A stretch of 64,000 bases of DNA from Bombella dulcis (GCF_026385505.1 NZ_JANIDV010000002.1:1-64000), one strand, 5' to 3'; counted from the first letter of the stretch, positions 44,914 to 56,862 are shown. Notes: a model not told the origin generated them from the letters alone. Numbers and translations: made by a program.

Positions 44914-45375
44914 ATGAAGCAGTTTTTGTCTTTTCTTTCCGTGCGGTTCTGCTCTTTCGGGTCTGTTCTGGTTCTGGGGGCTGTCTGTCTTGCCAGTCCG
45001 GCATGGGCGGGCGGGGCTGCCCGGACGGATGACGATGACCCTAACGTGAATGCCAAGGGCGTCGTCGTGAACAACATCCTTGCTGTCCTGCGGGTCAGTC
45101 CCAATTCAGCAGGTAAGCTCTGCCTGAAGAATCTGGATGAGATGCACAAGGTTCAGAAACAGCTGGATGTGGAAGAAACGGCCCAGCGCAGCTTTGATAT
45201 TGGTCTGGTGCGGGACGTGCTGGAATCGGACATGGAGAGTGTCATTTCCAGCTGTAGCCAGGATGCCCGGACGGCCTGTGAAGGCGGTGTTGCCGGGCAG
45301 AATGCACGGCTGGGCAAGATATGTTCCCAGCTCGCCGAACTCGAGTCGGAAGATCAGGGCGACGAGCTTCAGTGA
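44914..45375 (+). CDS. Small secreted cysteine-containing protein, unknown
   Basis: I do not recognise the family. It has 153 residues. Residues 1-31 form a signal peptide (SVLVLGAVCLASPAWAGG). The mature part is acidic and mostly helical, with four cysteines (KLCLK, SSCSQ, TACEG, KICSQ) that could form two disulfides. An ATG at 44902 is an alternative start. The gene is flanked by rpmJ on the other strand and a terminator, so it stands alone. Its disulfides would need the DsbA-type system, one member of which is in this window. Confidence 0.7.
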   Translation: MKQFLSFLSVRFCSFGSVLVLGAVCLASPAWAGGAARTDDDDPNVNAKGVVVNNILAVLRVSPNSAGKLCLKNLDEMHKVQKQLDVEETAQRSFDIGLVRDVLESDMESVISSCSQDARTACEGGVAGQNARLGKICSQLAELESEDQGDELQ

Positions 45376-45383
45376 GAAAAAAT

Positions 45384-45414
45384 CCCCTGCCTCCCGTGGG
45401 GGACAGGGGCTTTT
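45384..45414. terminator. Bidirectional terminator
   Basis: Stem CCCCTGCCTCCC (45384-45395) with GGGGGACAGGGG (45398-45409), two non-canonical pairs, flanked by six A and four T. It separates the small secreted protein and oligopeptidase B. Confidence 0.8.
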
Positions 45415-45423
45415 CGGGAAGGT

Positions 45424-47571
45424 TCAGCTTTCAGCCCCTTTTAGGCTCCAGAGGGCGAAGGCCTGCACGAGAGCCACTTCTTTCAGGCGGGCAAAACGGC
45501 CTGAAGAGCCGCCGTGCCCTGCCTCCATGTTGATCTGGCAGAGGAAGGGGCCGCCCCGTGCCTCTTCACGCAGGCGGGCGATCCATTTGGCCGGTTCCCA
45601 GTAGGTCACCCGTGGGTCGGACAGGCCGCCCATCGCCAGAATCGCCGGATAGGCAACCGGGCGGATATTGTCATAGGGAGAATAGCTGGCGATGAGGTCG
45701 TAAGCCTCCGGGTCGGTCAGCGGGTTCCCCCATTCCGGCCATTCCGGCGGTGTGAGAGGCAGGGACGTGTCCGACATGGTGTTGAGCATGTCTACGAAGG
45801 GCACCTGCGCAGCGATACCGGCAAACAGCTCCGGTGCCATGTTGGCGATGGCTCCCATCAGCAGGCCACCGGCAGAGCCACCATGCGCCACGATGCGACG
45901 GGCGGCGGTGTATTTCTCGGCAATCAGATGGCGGGCGCAGCTGATGAAGTCGGTAAAGCTGTTGGTCTTTTTTGTGGCCCGGCCTTCAAGGAACCAGTTC
46001 CAGCCCTTCTCGCTGCCGCCCCGTACATGGGCCGTAGCGTAGATCACGCCACGATCCACGAGGCTGAGGGCCGTGGTGGAGAAGCTGGCCTCCATGGAGA
46101 TGCCGTAAGAGCCATAGCCATAGAGCAGCATGGGATTTTTCCCGTTCAGCTCCGTGCCTTTCTTCATCAGGATGGTGATGGGTACCAGGGCACCATCATC
46201 AGCCCGGGCGAAAAGGCGGCGCGTCTCGTAGGCCGCAGGGTCGTGTCCTGAGGGGACGTCCCGGACCTTGCGAAGGCTCTTTTCGCCGGTCCGCATGTCG
46301 TAATCATACCAGTGCGCCGGTGTGGTGGGGGACTGGTAGATATAGCGCAGGACAGGCTGCTCATATTCCAGAATCCCCAGCAGGCTGAGCGTGTAGGCGG
46401 GTTCGTCCATGCTGATGTGGCGGGCATGGTGGCGGATGCTGCCCCTGTCGGCATCCTCACGGCTGAGGGTGAAGATTTCCGTATTGCCGTTGCGCCGTTC
46501 GATCCAGGCCAGATGGTCCTGTCCGGTACTGACGCCAAGCAGGAAGTGTCCGTCCTTATGGGGCAGGAATTCCTGCCAGTGGTCACGGTCCGGCGTGGCC
46601 TCCGGAGCGGTCATCAGCTTGAAATCGATGGCTCCACCGGCATTGGTCAGGATGATGAAGCGGTCATTCCAGTGGGTCAGGCTGTAGCGTTCACCCCGTA
46701 CCAGCGGCGCAGCGACCCTGGGCATGGCGGTTGGATCAGAGGCCGGGATGAGCAGGGTCTCATTCGCGTCGTGGTCGCCCCGCTCAATGGCGATCCATTT
46801 CCGGGAGGCACTGACACCAATGCTCAGGAAGAAGCCGGGGTCTGTCTCGTCAAAGATGAGTATGTCTTCACCCCCCAGAAGCGGGCGGCGATAGATGCGG
46901 GAGGGGCGGCCATTGTCATCCCGGTAAATCCAGAAGAGATACTGGCTGTCCGGGGAGAGGGTGAAGCTGCCCGTGCTGCTTTCCACGGCCGGAGCGCAGA
47001 GCGTGCCGGTGGCGAGGTCCTTGACCTGAATCCGGTATACTTCCGACCCCTGCACGTCTTCCGCATAAACGTAATGGCGGTGATCTTCCGTATGGGCGGC
47101 CTGGGCAAGGCTGTAGAAGCTGTGCCGAGCGGCCAGTTCGTTCACATCCAGCAGGATTTCTTCCGGCCCATCGGCTTCGCTGGTACCGGCCCTGCGGGGG
47201 CGGCGGACATGGAGCGGGTACTGGGCGTCCTTCTCGAAGCGCAGGCTGTAGAGCCACGGGCCGCTCGGCAGGGGAACGGATTCTTCAGCCGGGGGGATGC
47301 GGCCGACCATTTCCTTGAAGAGGTCTTCCTGAAGGGGCACCGTCCCGGCCAGCACGGCATCCGTATAGGCGTTCTCCTGCGTCAGATGGGAGCGGATGTT
47401 CTCCCGCAGGACAGACGGGTCACGCAGGACTTTTTGCCAGTTTTCATCCTTCATCCAGGCGTAGGAATCCGTGCGGGTGCGGCCCAGCTGCTCCAGCACG
47501 ACGGGGTTGCGCCGGGCCACGGGGGCTTTGGGCAGGGCGGAGACGGTCGGGGTGTGTTTATCAGAAGTCAT
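45424..47571 (-). CDS. ptrB: Oligopeptidase B (S9 family)
   Basis: A serine peptidase of 715 residues that cleaves small peptides after Arg or Lys. An N-terminal seven-bladed propeller (about 70-410) precedes the alpha/beta hydrolase domain. The catalytic serine is in VAHGGSAGGLLMG, the Asp in SDPRVTYWEPAKW and the His in EAGHGGSSGR. LLYGYGSYGISMEASFS is typical of the subfamily, and acidic residues in the catalytic domain are expected for basic P1 preference. No signal peptide: cytoplasmic. The ATG at 47571 is preferred to an upstream GTG. Confidence 0.93.
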   Translation of the reverse strand: MTSDKHTPTVSALPKAPVARRNPVVLEQLGRTRTDSYAWMKDENWQKVLRDPSVLRENIRSHLTQENAYTDAVLAGTVPLQEDLFKEMVGRIPPAEESVPLPSGPWLYSLRFEKDAQYPLHVRRPRRAGTSEADGPEEILLDVNELAARHSFYSLAQAAHTEDHRHYVYAEDVQGSEVYRIQVKDLATGTLCAPAVESSTGSFTLSPDSQYLFWIYRDDNGRPSRIYRRPLLGGEDILIFDETDPGFFLSIGVSASRKWIAIERGDHDANETLLIPASDPTAMPRVAAPLVRGERYSLTHWNDRFIILTNAGGAIDFKLMTAPEATPDRDHWQEFLPHKDGHFLLGVSTGQDHLAWIERRNGNTEIFTLSREDADRGSIRHHARHISMDEPAYTLSLLGILEYEQPVLRYIYQSPTTPAHWYDYDMRTGEKSLRKVRDVPSGHDPAAYETRRLFARADDGALVPITILMKKGTELNGKNPMLLYGYGSYGISMEASFSTTALSLVDRGVIYATAHVRGGSEKGWNWFLEGRATKKTNSFTDFISCARHLIAEKYTAARRIVAHGGSAGGLLMGAIANMAPELFAGIAAQVPFVDMLNTMSDTSLPLTPPEWPEWGNPLTDPEAYDLIASYSPYDNIRPVAYPAILAMGGLSDPRVTYWEPAKWIARLREEARGGPFLCQINMEAGHGGSSGRFARLKEVALVQAFALWSLKGAES

Positions 47572-47624
47572 GACAGGAGATGTGGCGGTTGACCGGGAGC
47601 GATTCAATGGCACGGATGGAAGCG

Positions 47625-48446
47625 TTACTGGCCATCATAGAGAAAATGCCGCAGTCGGCTGGTCTGTTCGGGCTGAAGGGGAATCTCCTGTGAGCCTATG
47701 GCCGCAATTGGTGTCAGGCTCAGGGCCGTGACCAGCCATGCGCCCTGAAGTTTGGCAATGTCCGTTTCTGTCAGGGGCCGTTCCTTGCAGAGGCTGGCGG
47801 CCAGCAGGCGGGCACGGGAGATGCCGGGCAGGATTCCGGTGGAAAGGGGCGGGGTAACAACCTGTCCGTCCATCAGGGCCAGGAAATTGGCGGCCGTGGC
47901 CTCGGCAATCTCGCCTTCAGGCGTGAGCCAGAGGGCGTCGTCAGCTCCTTGCTCCCGGGCGTCCATGCGGGCAAGGATAGCGGGCAGGGTATTGAGGGAC
48001 TTCACCCGGTTCAGCACGACCTGCGGGTCCCGCCTCTGTGCGCTGACATGCAGCCGGACAGGGGCGGCGGGCTGTTCTGGGAGGGGGGCCGTGGTGATGA
48101 GCAGCGTGGTATGCGGCTTGGCAGGAGGGGTCAGCCCCCGTGGGCCGGTGCCCCGTGTGAGGGTCACGCGGGCGGAACCGTCTGTCAGGTTGTTGGCGGC
48201 GATCAGGCGGTCGAGGGCGGCCTCGACGGTTTCCCGTGAAGGGGCGGGGAGGCGCAGGATGCGGCAGCCTTCTTCCAGCCGGGTCAGGTGGGCATCCAGA
48301 AACGAAGCCTGCCGGTTGCGGAGCTGCATGGTTTCAAAAAGTCCATCACCCAGCAGCAGGCCCCGGTCTTGCGCTGTGATGACCGGACTGTCCGCCGGGA
48401 GAAGGTCGCTGTTTAACCAGAGAAAAGGGCAGGAAGAGGTCAGCAT
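47625..48446 (-). CDS. pabC: Aminodeoxychorismate lyase (PabC type)
   Basis: A class IV PLP aminotransferase-fold enzyme of 273 residues. The cofactor lysine is in LNRVKSLNTL, and the family segments DRGLLLGDGLFETM and EIAEATAANFLALMDG are present. Placement three bases after pabB makes 4-amino-4-deoxychorismate lyase the likely reaction, giving p-aminobenzoate and pyruvate. Sequence alone would also allow a D-amino acid or branched-chain aminotransferase. Confidence 0.88.
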   Translation of the reverse strand: MLTSSCPFLWLNSDLLPADSPVITAQDRGLLLGDGLFETMQLRNRQASFLDAHLTRLEEGCRILRLPAPSRETVEAALDRLIAANNLTDGSARVTLTRGTGPRGLTPPAKPHTTLLITTAPLPEQPAAPVRLHVSAQRRDPQVVLNRVKSLNTLPAILARMDAREQGADDALWLTPEGEIAEATAANFLALMDGQVVTPPLSTGILPGISRARLLAASLCKERPLTETDIAKLQGAWLVTALSLTPIAAIGSQEIPLQPEQTSRLRHFLYDGQ

Positions 48447-48449
48447 GGG

Positions 48450-49817
48450 TCAGTGTTCGTAAGTGTGCAACACCGTCAGCAGCGGAGCGGCCTTGAGGCA
48501 CATTTCTTTATATTCCCTTTCTGGATGGGAAGGATAGGTGATACCCCCGCCTGCTCCCACCCGCAGATGCTCCCCTGTTGCACTGATGCTACGGATGATG
48601 ACGGCACTGTCCAGGTCACCACCCCAGCCCAGCCGGAAGAACGTACCGCAATAGGCCCCTCTGGCGGAGGTCTCGACCTCGTCAATGATTTCCATGGCCC
48701 GGTATTTCGGGGCACCCGTGACGGAGCCGGGCGGGATCGTGGCGGCCAGCAGGGCGGCGGCATCCTGCCCCGTTTTCAGCTGTCCCGTCACGCTGGACAC
48801 GAGATGGTGGACATGGGCGAAACGTTCCACGGCAAAAAGCTGTGGGACCGCCACGCTGCCCAGCTGGCAGACTCGCCCGATGTCGTGGCGCATCAGGTCG
48901 GTGATCATCAGGTTTTCGGCAAGCTCTTTTTCATCATGGCGGAGCGTCTTTTTCAGAATGTCATTCTGATGTGGGTCCGGGCTGACGGGGCATGTCCCCT
49001 TGATGGGGCGGGTCTCGATACGGCCCTGATGGTCCAGTGACAGGAACCGCTCGACCGAAGCACTGAGCAGCGTGAAGCCCGGTGTGTGGAACCAGGCTCC
49101 GAAGGGGGCCGGACAGGCCGTGCGAAGCCGTTCGTACAGGCCGTGCAGGTCAAGGTTTTCCGGGCGGGGGGCGGTCCAGCGCATGGTCAGGTTGGCCTGA
49201 AAAATGTCCCCGGCTGCAATATAGTCCCGTACCGTCTGGACGGCATCCTGCCATGCGCTGGTATTCTGTTCGGCTGCGGGCGTGATGGGTGGGTTTCGGC
49301 ATTCTGGGGAGGTCGGAATGTGGGGAGCATCCGGTGGTGGGGAACCATCCGCACTGGCCCACCAGAGCCTCTGCTCCAGCCTGTCGAAAATGAATAGGTT
49401 CCGGCAGGCTAGGGCGGTGAAAGCGGGGCAGTCCGTTTCATGACGGGAGGTCAGCCCTTCATGGGCCATGCCGGCCTCATAGCTGAGCAGGCCGATGACA
49501 CCCCCCGTGAAGGGCAGGTCTGGCCAGGGTGAAGATGGGCCTTCTTCCGGGGCATGGACAGCCAGAAACTGCCGCAGGTGCCGTGGAAAGTGGCGTATCT
49601 CTTCCAGAGGCAGGGTGAGATGTCCCGCAGGGCGGGGGCAGAGGAAACTCCAGCGGTGCCGTTCCTGTTCCGCTGGCCCGCCACTGTCGAGAAAGACGGA
49701 CTTTTCTTCACCCCGGCAGAGAGGGAAGAGCTGTTCCGGCGGCTGCCACGGCAGTTCGATGATGTGGGGTGTGGAAGGAGACGTGGAGGAGGGGGGCATG
49801 GCAGAAGGGCAGGTCAT
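48450..49817 (-). CDS. pabB: Aminodeoxychorismate synthase component I
   Basis: Aminates chorismate for p-aminobenzoate. A 455-residue enzyme of the anthranilate synthase/PabB family: FTGGVIGLLSYEAG in the N-terminal half, then AGDIFQANLTMR, ETRPIKGTCP with the lysine characteristic of PabB at the nucleophile position, and ATIPPGSVTGAPKYRAM. The PIKGT lysine, in place of the Ala-type residue of anthranilate synthase, supports the assignment. The glutaminase partner PabA is not in the window. Confidence 0.92.
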   Translation of the reverse strand: MTCPSAMPPSSTSPSTPHIIELPWQPPEQLFPLCRGEEKSVFLDSGGPAEQERHRWSFLCPRPAGHLTLPLEEIRHFPRHLRQFLAVHAPEEGPSSPWPDLPFTGGVIGLLSYEAGMAHEGLTSRHETDCPAFTALACRNLFIFDRLEQRLWWASADGSPPPDAPHIPTSPECRNPPITPAAEQNTSAWQDAVQTVRDYIAAGDIFQANLTMRWTAPRPENLDLHGLYERLRTACPAPFGAWFHTPGFTLLSASVERFLSLDHQGRIETRPIKGTCPVSPDPHQNDILKKTLRHDEKELAENLMITDLMRHDIGRVCQLGSVAVPQLFAVERFAHVHHLVSSVTGQLKTGQDAAALLAATIPPGSVTGAPKYRAMEIIDEVETSARGAYCGTFFRLGWGGDLDSAVIIRSISATGEHLRVGAGGGITYPSHPEREYKEMCLKAAPLLTVLHTYEH

Positions 49818-49924
49818 CCGGTCATGGTGCGGCAGGGAGGCGCAGGCAGGAACAAACTAGGAACTTGGTGCAGAATAGGTTATGCTGAAACACTGACCAT
49901 TTATAGAAAACGGGTGGACCTGTC

Positions 49925-52765
49925 TTGAGCGAGCCGCACGATATTTTGCCTTCCGACCGCCTCCCGGTGACGATCGAGGAGGAAATGCGTTCCTCCTATC
50001 TGGCCTATGCGATGTCGGTGATCGTCTCCCGTGCGCTGCCGGATGTGCGTGATGGCCTCAAGCCCGTTCATCGACGCATCCTGTATGCCATGCGGGAGAG
50101 CGGCTTTACGGCGGACAAGCCCTACCGCAAATCGGCCCGTGCGGTCGGTGACGTGATGGGTAAATATCACCCGCATGGTGACAGCTCCATCTATGACGCC
50201 ATGGTCCGCATGGCGCAGTCCTGGTCCATGCGTGTGCGGCTGGTGGATGGTCAGGGGAATTTCGGGTCCGTTGATGGCGACAGTCCGGCGGCCATGCGTT
50301 ACACCGAGGCCCGGCTGGCGAAGTCCTCTTCCTTCCTTCTGGATGACATTGACCGGGATACGGTCGCCTTCCAGCCCAACTATGATGAAAGCGAGCAGGA
50401 GCCGCAGGTCCTTCCGGCGGCTTTCCCCAATCTGCTGGTCAATGGGGCATCCGGTATTGCGGTGGGTATGGCCACCAACATTCCGCCCCATAATCCGGGT
50501 GAGGTGATTGACGCCGTTCTGGCCCTGATCGCCAATCCGGACATGACGCTGGAAGAACTGATGCAGATTGTTCCGGGGCCGGACTTCCCGACCGGAGGAA
50601 TCATCATGGGTCGCCGGGGCATCCGGCAGGCCTATGAGACGGGCCGTGGTTCCATCCCTGTCCGTGCCCGTGCCGAGATTGAGGAAATTCGCAAGGACCG
50701 CTTCGCCATCGTGGTGACGGAGATTCCCTATCAGGTCAACAAGGCCACGCTTCAGGAGAAGATTGCCGACCTCGTCCGGTCCAAGGACATTGAAGGCATT
50801 TCCGACATCCGGGACGAGAGTGACCGTTCCGGCATGCGGGTGGTGGTCGAGCTGAAGCGTGATGCCACGCCGGAAGTGGTGCTGAACCAGCTTTACCGTT
50901 TCACCCAGCTTCAGACGAGCTTCAGCGTCAACATGCTGGCACTGGATGAAGGCCGCCCCCGCACGATGGGGTTGCGGGACGTGCTGGATGCCTTCATCCG
51001 CTTCCGTGAGGACGTGATCCTCCGCCGTGCCCGGTTCGACCTGAACAAGGCCAGGGACCGGGGGCATCTGCTGGTTGGTCTGGTACTGGCCGTGGCGAAT
51101 ATTGATGAGGTCATTGCTCTCATCCGCTCCGCTCCGGATGCCGCCACCGCCCGTGAGCAGCTCATGACCCGCACATGGCCTGCTGCCGACGTGGAGCCGC
51201 TGCTGGAGCTTATCCATGATGAGGGCAATGTGATCGTTGATGGCCGTGTCCATCTGACGGAAGCGCAGGCCCGTGGTATTCTGGAGCTGCGACTCCAGCG
51301 TTTGACGGGTCTGGAGCGTGAGAAGATTCAGGGTGAGCTGGCAGAGGTCAGTGCCCGTATCACGGAACTTCTGGAGATCATCGGCAGCCATGTGCGCCGC
51401 ATGGAGGTCATGCGGGAGGAACTTCAGGCAGCCCGTGCCGCTCTGGCCGACCCGCGCTGCACGGAAATCTCTGATGCGCTGGGTGATCAGTCCGATGAGA
51501 GCCTGATCGAGCCGGGCCAGATGGTGGTGACCATCACACGGGATGGTTTCATCAAGAGGACGCCGCTGGAGCTGTTCCGTTCGCAGAATCGGGGTGGCCG
51601 TGGCCGCACGGCGGCGGGGCGGCGTGGTGATGACATTGTCATTCGCAGTTTCAATGCACACACGCACCAGTGGGTGCTGTTCTTCTCCTCTGGCGGGAAG
51701 GCCTACCGCATGAAGGTCTGGCACCTGCCGGAGGCCGCCCCGACAGCCAAGGGACGGGCACTGGTCAATCTGCTGCCGGAGCTTGGTGAGGATACTATCA
51801 CGGCCGTTCTGCCACTGCCGCAGGATGAAGAGCTGTGGGATGACCTGCATCTCGTCTTCGCCACGGCAAGCGGTAACGTGCGGCGCAACCGCCTGAGCGA
51901 TTTCCGCAACATCCGGTCTTCCGGCCTGATCGCCATGAAGCTGGATGAGAATGATCTTCTGATCGGTGTGGCAACGTGCCGTGAGGGGCAGGATGTGTTC
52001 CTCGCCACCCGCAATGCCCGTGCCATCCGTTTTCAGATCACGGATGACGTGCTGCGTGTCTTCGCTGGCCGTGGCAGTACGGGCGTGCGGGGCATCCGGC
52101 TTGCCGATGGTGACCGGGTTGTCTCTCTTGCCGTGCTGAATCACGTTGAGGCCAGCGTGGAGGAGCGGGCCGCTTACCTCCGGGCTGCCAATGCCCACCG
52201 CCGTGTCCTTGCTGCCCAGTCCGGGGATGAAGGGCTGGAGGAAGAGGTCGAGGAGAGCAGCGATCTGACCTCTGATGAGGAGGGTCTGGAAGGGATTCTG
52301 GCTGACAGCCCGCTGAGTGAAGACCGCTATGCGGAGCTTGAGGGGCAGGAGCAGATTCTGCTTACCGTGACGGATACGGGCTTCGGGCGGCGTTCCTCGG
52401 CCTATGATTACCGTGTGTCCGGCCGTGGCGGGCAGGGCATCAGCAACATGACCTTCTCCAATGCCCGTCGTGGGCGTGAGGTCGTGGGGACGCTGGTGAC
52501 GCTGGATGGAACGGATGTCATGATGGTGACGGATACGGGCCGTCTCATCCGTCTGCCAGTTGAGCAGGTGCGTGTCATGTCCCGTCAGGCCGGTGGTGTG
52601 ACGCTCTTCCGTGTCGATGGTGACGAGCGCATCATCAGCGTTTTCCCCGTGATGGAGGATGACACGGAAACGGAAGAGGATGCTGAAGGCGAGGCCGCGG
52701 CCAGCACGGAAGGTGGCGAGGCTGAAGCGGCCTCCCCAGCGGATGGCGACGGGGCGGATGACTGA
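49925..52765 (+). CDS. gyrA: DNA gyrase subunit A
   Basis: Type II topoisomerase subunit of 946 residues. The start is TTG, with GGTGGAC upstream, giving [20 protein letters not shown]. The catalytic tyrosine lies in the [10 protein letters not shown] segment. The quinolone-resistance region reads [10 protein letters not shown], keeping the serine and aspartate of sensitive enzymes. The C-terminal beta-pinwheel contains a [13 protein letters not shown]-type GyrA box variant. An acidic insert (around 755-790) and an acidic tail lengthen the protein beyond the usual 875-900. A codon-for-codon open antisense frame exists across the whole gene but is an artefact of composition. Confidence 0.97.
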   Translation: MSEPHDILPSDRLPVTIEEEMRSSYLAYAMSVIVSRALPDVRDGLKPVHRRILYAMRESGFTADKPYRKSARAVGDVMGKYHPHGDSSIYDAMVRMAQSWSMRVRLVDGQGNFGSVDGDSPAAMRYTEARLAKSSSFLLDDIDRDTVAFQPNYDESEQEPQVLPAAFPNLLVNGASGIAVGMATNIPPHNPGEVIDAVLALIANPDMTLEELMQIVPGPDFPTGGIIMGRRGIRQAYETGRGSIPVRARAEIEEIRKDRFAIVVTEIPYQVNKATLQEKIADLVRSKDIEGISDIRDESDRSGMRVVVELKRDATPEVVLNQLYRFTQLQTSFSVNMLALDEGRPRTMGLRDVLDAFIRFREDVILRRARFDLNKARDRGHLLVGLVLAVANIDEVIALIRSAPDAATAREQLMTRTWPAADVEPLLELIHDEGNVIVDGRVHLTEAQARGILELRLQRLTGLEREKIQGELAEVSARITELLEIIGSHVRRMEVMREELQAARAALADPRCTEISDALGDQSDESLIEPGQMVVTITRDGFIKRTPLELFRSQNRGGRGRTAAGRRGDDIVIRSFNAHTHQWVLFFSSGGKAYRMKVWHLPEAAPTAKGRALVNLLPELGEDTITAVLPLPQDEELWDDLHLVFATASGNVRRNRLSDFRNIRSSGLIAMKLDENDLLIGVATCREGQDVFLATRNARAIRFQITDDVLRVFAGRGSTGVRGIRLADGDRVVSLAVLNHVEASVEERAAYLRAANAHRRVLAAQSGDEGLEEEVEESSDLTSDEEGLEGILADSPLSEDRYAELEGQEQILLTVTDTGFGRRSSAYDYRVSGRGGQGISNMTFSNARRGREVVGTLVTLDGTDVMMVTDTGRLIRLPVEQVRVMSRQAGGVTLFRVDGDERIISVFPVMEDDTETEEDAEGEAAASTEGGEAEAASPADGDGADD

Positions 52766-53264
52766 CCGGCGCATCGGTTTTTACCCCGGCACGTTTGACC
52801 CGGTCACGTTCGGTCATCTGGACGTGATCGACCGGGCGGCGGCCCTGTTCGATCATGTCGTGGTCGGAGTGGCGATCAATGATGCCAAGGGGCCTCTGCT
52901 GGGGTTCGAGGAGCGGCGTGAACTGCTGGAGCGGGACGTTGCCACTCTTCCGCATAAGGATCGCATTTCCGTCACCGGGTTTGATACGCTGCTGGTGGAT
53001 GCCGTCAGGCAGGCCGGGGCGGGGACGGTAATCCGGGGGCTGCGTTCTGCCGGGGATTTCGATTTCGAGACCCAGCTTTCCGGTGCGCTGCGCCGTCTGG
53101 CCCCGGAAATTGAAACGGTTTTCCTTCTGGCTTCCGAAAGCCATCGCACGACGGCCAGCCGGATCGTGAAGGAAATTGCCCGTCTTGGGGGGGATATTTC
53201 CCCATTTGTCAGCCCCATGACAGCCCGGCTCGTACGGGAAAAACTGATAGGAGAACGGAGATGA
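52758..53264 (+). CDS. coaD: Phosphopantetheine adenylyltransferase
   Basis: Fourth step of coenzyme A synthesis. 168 residues with the nucleotidyltransferase motif [33 protein letters not shown], and the [15 protein letters not shown] segment in place of the commoner S-S-S/T-x-V-R. The ATG at 52758 overlaps the gyrA stop by eight bases, so gyrA-coaD-peptidyl-prolyl isomerase form one operon. Confidence 0.95.
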   Translation: MTDRRIGFYPGTFDPVTFGHLDVIDRAAALFDHVVVGVAINDAKGPLLGFEERRELLERDVATLPHKDRISVTGFDTLLVDAVRQAGAGTVIRGLRSAGDFDFETQLSGALRRLAPEIETVFLLASESHRTTASRIVKEIARLGGDISPFVSPMTARLVREKLIGERR

Positions 53265-53860
53265 GACGGCGGTATTTTATCGCTGGTCTGGCGGCAGTCT
53301 CTGCCATGACCGGTGGAACCCTGACACAGGCACGGGCCGGTGATCAGGATGGTAATGATCAGCTCAGGGAGAGCACGACAATGACAGGTACGACAACAGG
53401 CAAGAAGCTGGTTCTGGAGCTGAAGGATGGCAAGGTGGTCATCCTCCTGCGTCCCGATCTGGCCCCCAAGGCTGTCGAGCGTCTGGAGACGCTGGCCAGT
53501 GAGGGTTTCTATAATGGTGTGAAGTTCCATCGTGTGATTGAAGGCTTCATGGCCCAGAGTGGCGATCCGACCGGTACGGGCACGGGTGGCAGTTCCTATC
53601 CGGACCTGCCTGCCGAGTTCAGCCAAACAGCCACATTCAACCGTGGCACGCTGGGCATGGCCCGCACGATGGACCCGAACTCCGCCAACAGCCAGTTCTT
53701 CATCATGTTTGACCGTGTGCCGTCTCTGAATGGCCAGTACACCATTGCCGGTCAGGTGATCGAGGGCATGGAGCATGTGGACAAGATCAAGCGTGGCTCC
53801 GGGGCTTCTGGCATGGTTCAGAATCCGGATCACATCATCAAGGCGTACATCGAGAACTGA
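53261..53860 (+). CDS. Cyclophilin-type peptidyl-prolyl isomerase
   Basis: A 199-residue cyclophilin: FYNGVKFHRVIEGFMAQSGD with the catalytic arginine, then NSQFFIMFD and a later LNGQYTIAGQVIEG, where aromatic and His positions are altered as in bacterial cyclophilin A/B. The first start (53261, overlapping coaD) provides a basic N-terminus, hydrophobic core and ARAG cleavage site, giving a periplasmic form. An internal ATG at 53381 with AGGGAG upstream begins MTGTTTGKK and would give a cytoplasmic form of the same domain. Both readings are plausible, so dual localisation is possible but unproven. Confidence 0.92.
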   Translation: MRRRYFIAGLAAVSAMTGGTLTQARAGDQDGNDQLRESTTMTGTTTGKKLVLELKDGKVVILLRPDLAPKAVERLETLASEGFYNGVKFHRVIEGFMAQSGDPTGTGTGGSSYPDLPAEFSQTATFNRGTLGMARTMDPNSANSQFFIMFDRVPSLNGQYTIAGQVIEGMEHVDKIKRGSGASGMVQNPDHIIKAYIEN

Positions 53861-53883
53861 TGTAATTGCCTGAAAGCTGGCGA

Positions 53884-53924
53884 TTCCTGCCCATGCGGGC
53901 TGTCATGTTCCGTATGGGCAGGAA
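53884..53924 (+). terminator. Hairpin after the gyrA-coaD-cyclophilin operon
   Basis: Perfect 11-base-pair stem (53884-53894 with 53914-53924) and a 19-base loop, without a following T run. Probable operon end or RNA processing signal. Confidence 0.55.
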
Positions 53925-53960
53925 AAGCGCAGGGAAAGCGTTTTATGGCTCTCGCCGGGG

Positions 53961-53989
53961 TTGACGCTCCCCGGGGGAGCGGGTAGATA
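53961..53989 (+). promoter_or_regulatory. Strong promoter of tRNA-Lys with palindromic spacer
   Basis: TTGACG, exactly 17 bases, TAGATA, then a GC-rich discriminator, about 12 bases before the tRNA. The spacer contains the perfect palindrome CTCCCCGGGGGAG, which is unusual and could bind a regulator. Confidence 0.8.
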
Positions 53990-54001
53990 GCCTCCTCAAG
54001 T

Positions 54002-54077
54002 GAACCGGTAGCTCAGTTGGTAGAGCATTCGACTTTTAATCGAATGGTCCTGGGTTCGAGTCCCAGCCGGTTCACCA
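54002..54077 (+). tRNA. tRNA-Lys (anticodon TTT)
   Basis: A 76-base cloverleaf with encoded CCA. The acceptor GAACCGG pairs with CCGGTTC, anticodon stem ATTCGA/TCGAAT holds loop CTTTTAA, and the T-loop is TTCGAGT. Anticodon TTT reads lysine codons. Confidence 0.97.
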
Positions 54078-54094
54078 TGCTCGCAAGAGTGTGT

Positions 54095-54183
54095 GCCCAG
54101 ATGGCGGAATTGGTAGACGTGTGGGATTCAACTGCCTATGTCTTGTGAAGGCGTGGGAGTTCAAGCCTTTTGTTTGGGTATCA
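54095..54183 (+). pseudogene. Degenerate tRNA-Leu (CAA-like)
   Basis: Begins with the tRNA-Leu 5' half GCCCAGATGGCGGAATTGG and keeps a TTCAACT anticodon loop (CAA), a long variable arm around GTCTTGTGAAGGCG and a TTCAAGC T-loop. The anticodon stem has an A-G mismatch, the T-stem relies on three G-T pairs, the acceptor includes two G-T pairs, and the CCA is replaced by TCA. Either a decayed gene or a barely functional one. It follows tRNA-Lys by 17 bases and precedes an AT-rich region. Confidence 0.6.
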
Positions 54184-54621
54184 GATTTTTCCTAAAAAAG
54201 AGAGATAGTTGATTTAGAGACACTGAATTTATTTTTCACAAAGGTGTTTTCAATATCACCCTATGAGGATGCAGCCGCATGTCAAGGTACGGGTTATGCA
54301 GTTAGGGGGTGTTGTTTAGCATGAAGCCACCGGGGTGGCACTTAAACCGATTTATATGCATGGTGGTCAATTTTCTGAAAGTGTGACGCAGCAATTTTTT
54401 CTTGTCTTTGATGTTAACTTCCACATATAAGAGGAAATTTTTCTGAAAATAAATGACTTATAAGAGTTATTAAAAATAACGATTTACTTGTTATGTCCCC
54501 CATCGATAATATAAATCCTACGATGTGTAGTAGTGGCGTATGTGCAGTGCCGATCGTGCGTTGGCGCGTTGTTGCTACGCAATCTGTCGAGATCTTATCC
54601 ATGAATGGGGAACTGATCAGG
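54184..54621 (+). other. AT-rich region upstream of katG
   Basis: Markedly richer in A and T than its surroundings. It holds a perfect GTTATT-AAA-AATAAC palindrome (54466-54480) next to a possible promoter. No gene or RNA is recognised; an open frame from 54493 that runs into katG is read as leader, because the secretion signal starts at 54622. With the neighbouring degenerate tRNA it could mark an old integration site, but no flanking repeats were found. Confidence 0.5.
54466..54512 (+). promoter_or_regulatory. Candidate katG promoter and operator
   Basis: The -10 TAATAT (54507-54512) stands 17 bases after a weak TTACTT (54484-54489). The palindrome GTTATTAAAAATAAC (54466-54480) lies just upstream of the -35, where an activator would sit. 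No OxyR consensus is recognised. Confidence 0.35.

Positions 54622-56862
<2,241 letters not shown>

Noticed and set aside
46312-47592. 426-codon frame opposite oligopeptidase B
   Set aside because: Oligopeptidase B motifs and active site lie on the minus strand; the opposite frame has none.
49901-52774. Open frame of more than 950 codons antisense to gyrA
   Set aside because: It mirrors gyrA exactly, has no start signal, and its composition (His, Arg, Gln rich) is what the complement of GC-rich coding DNA gives.
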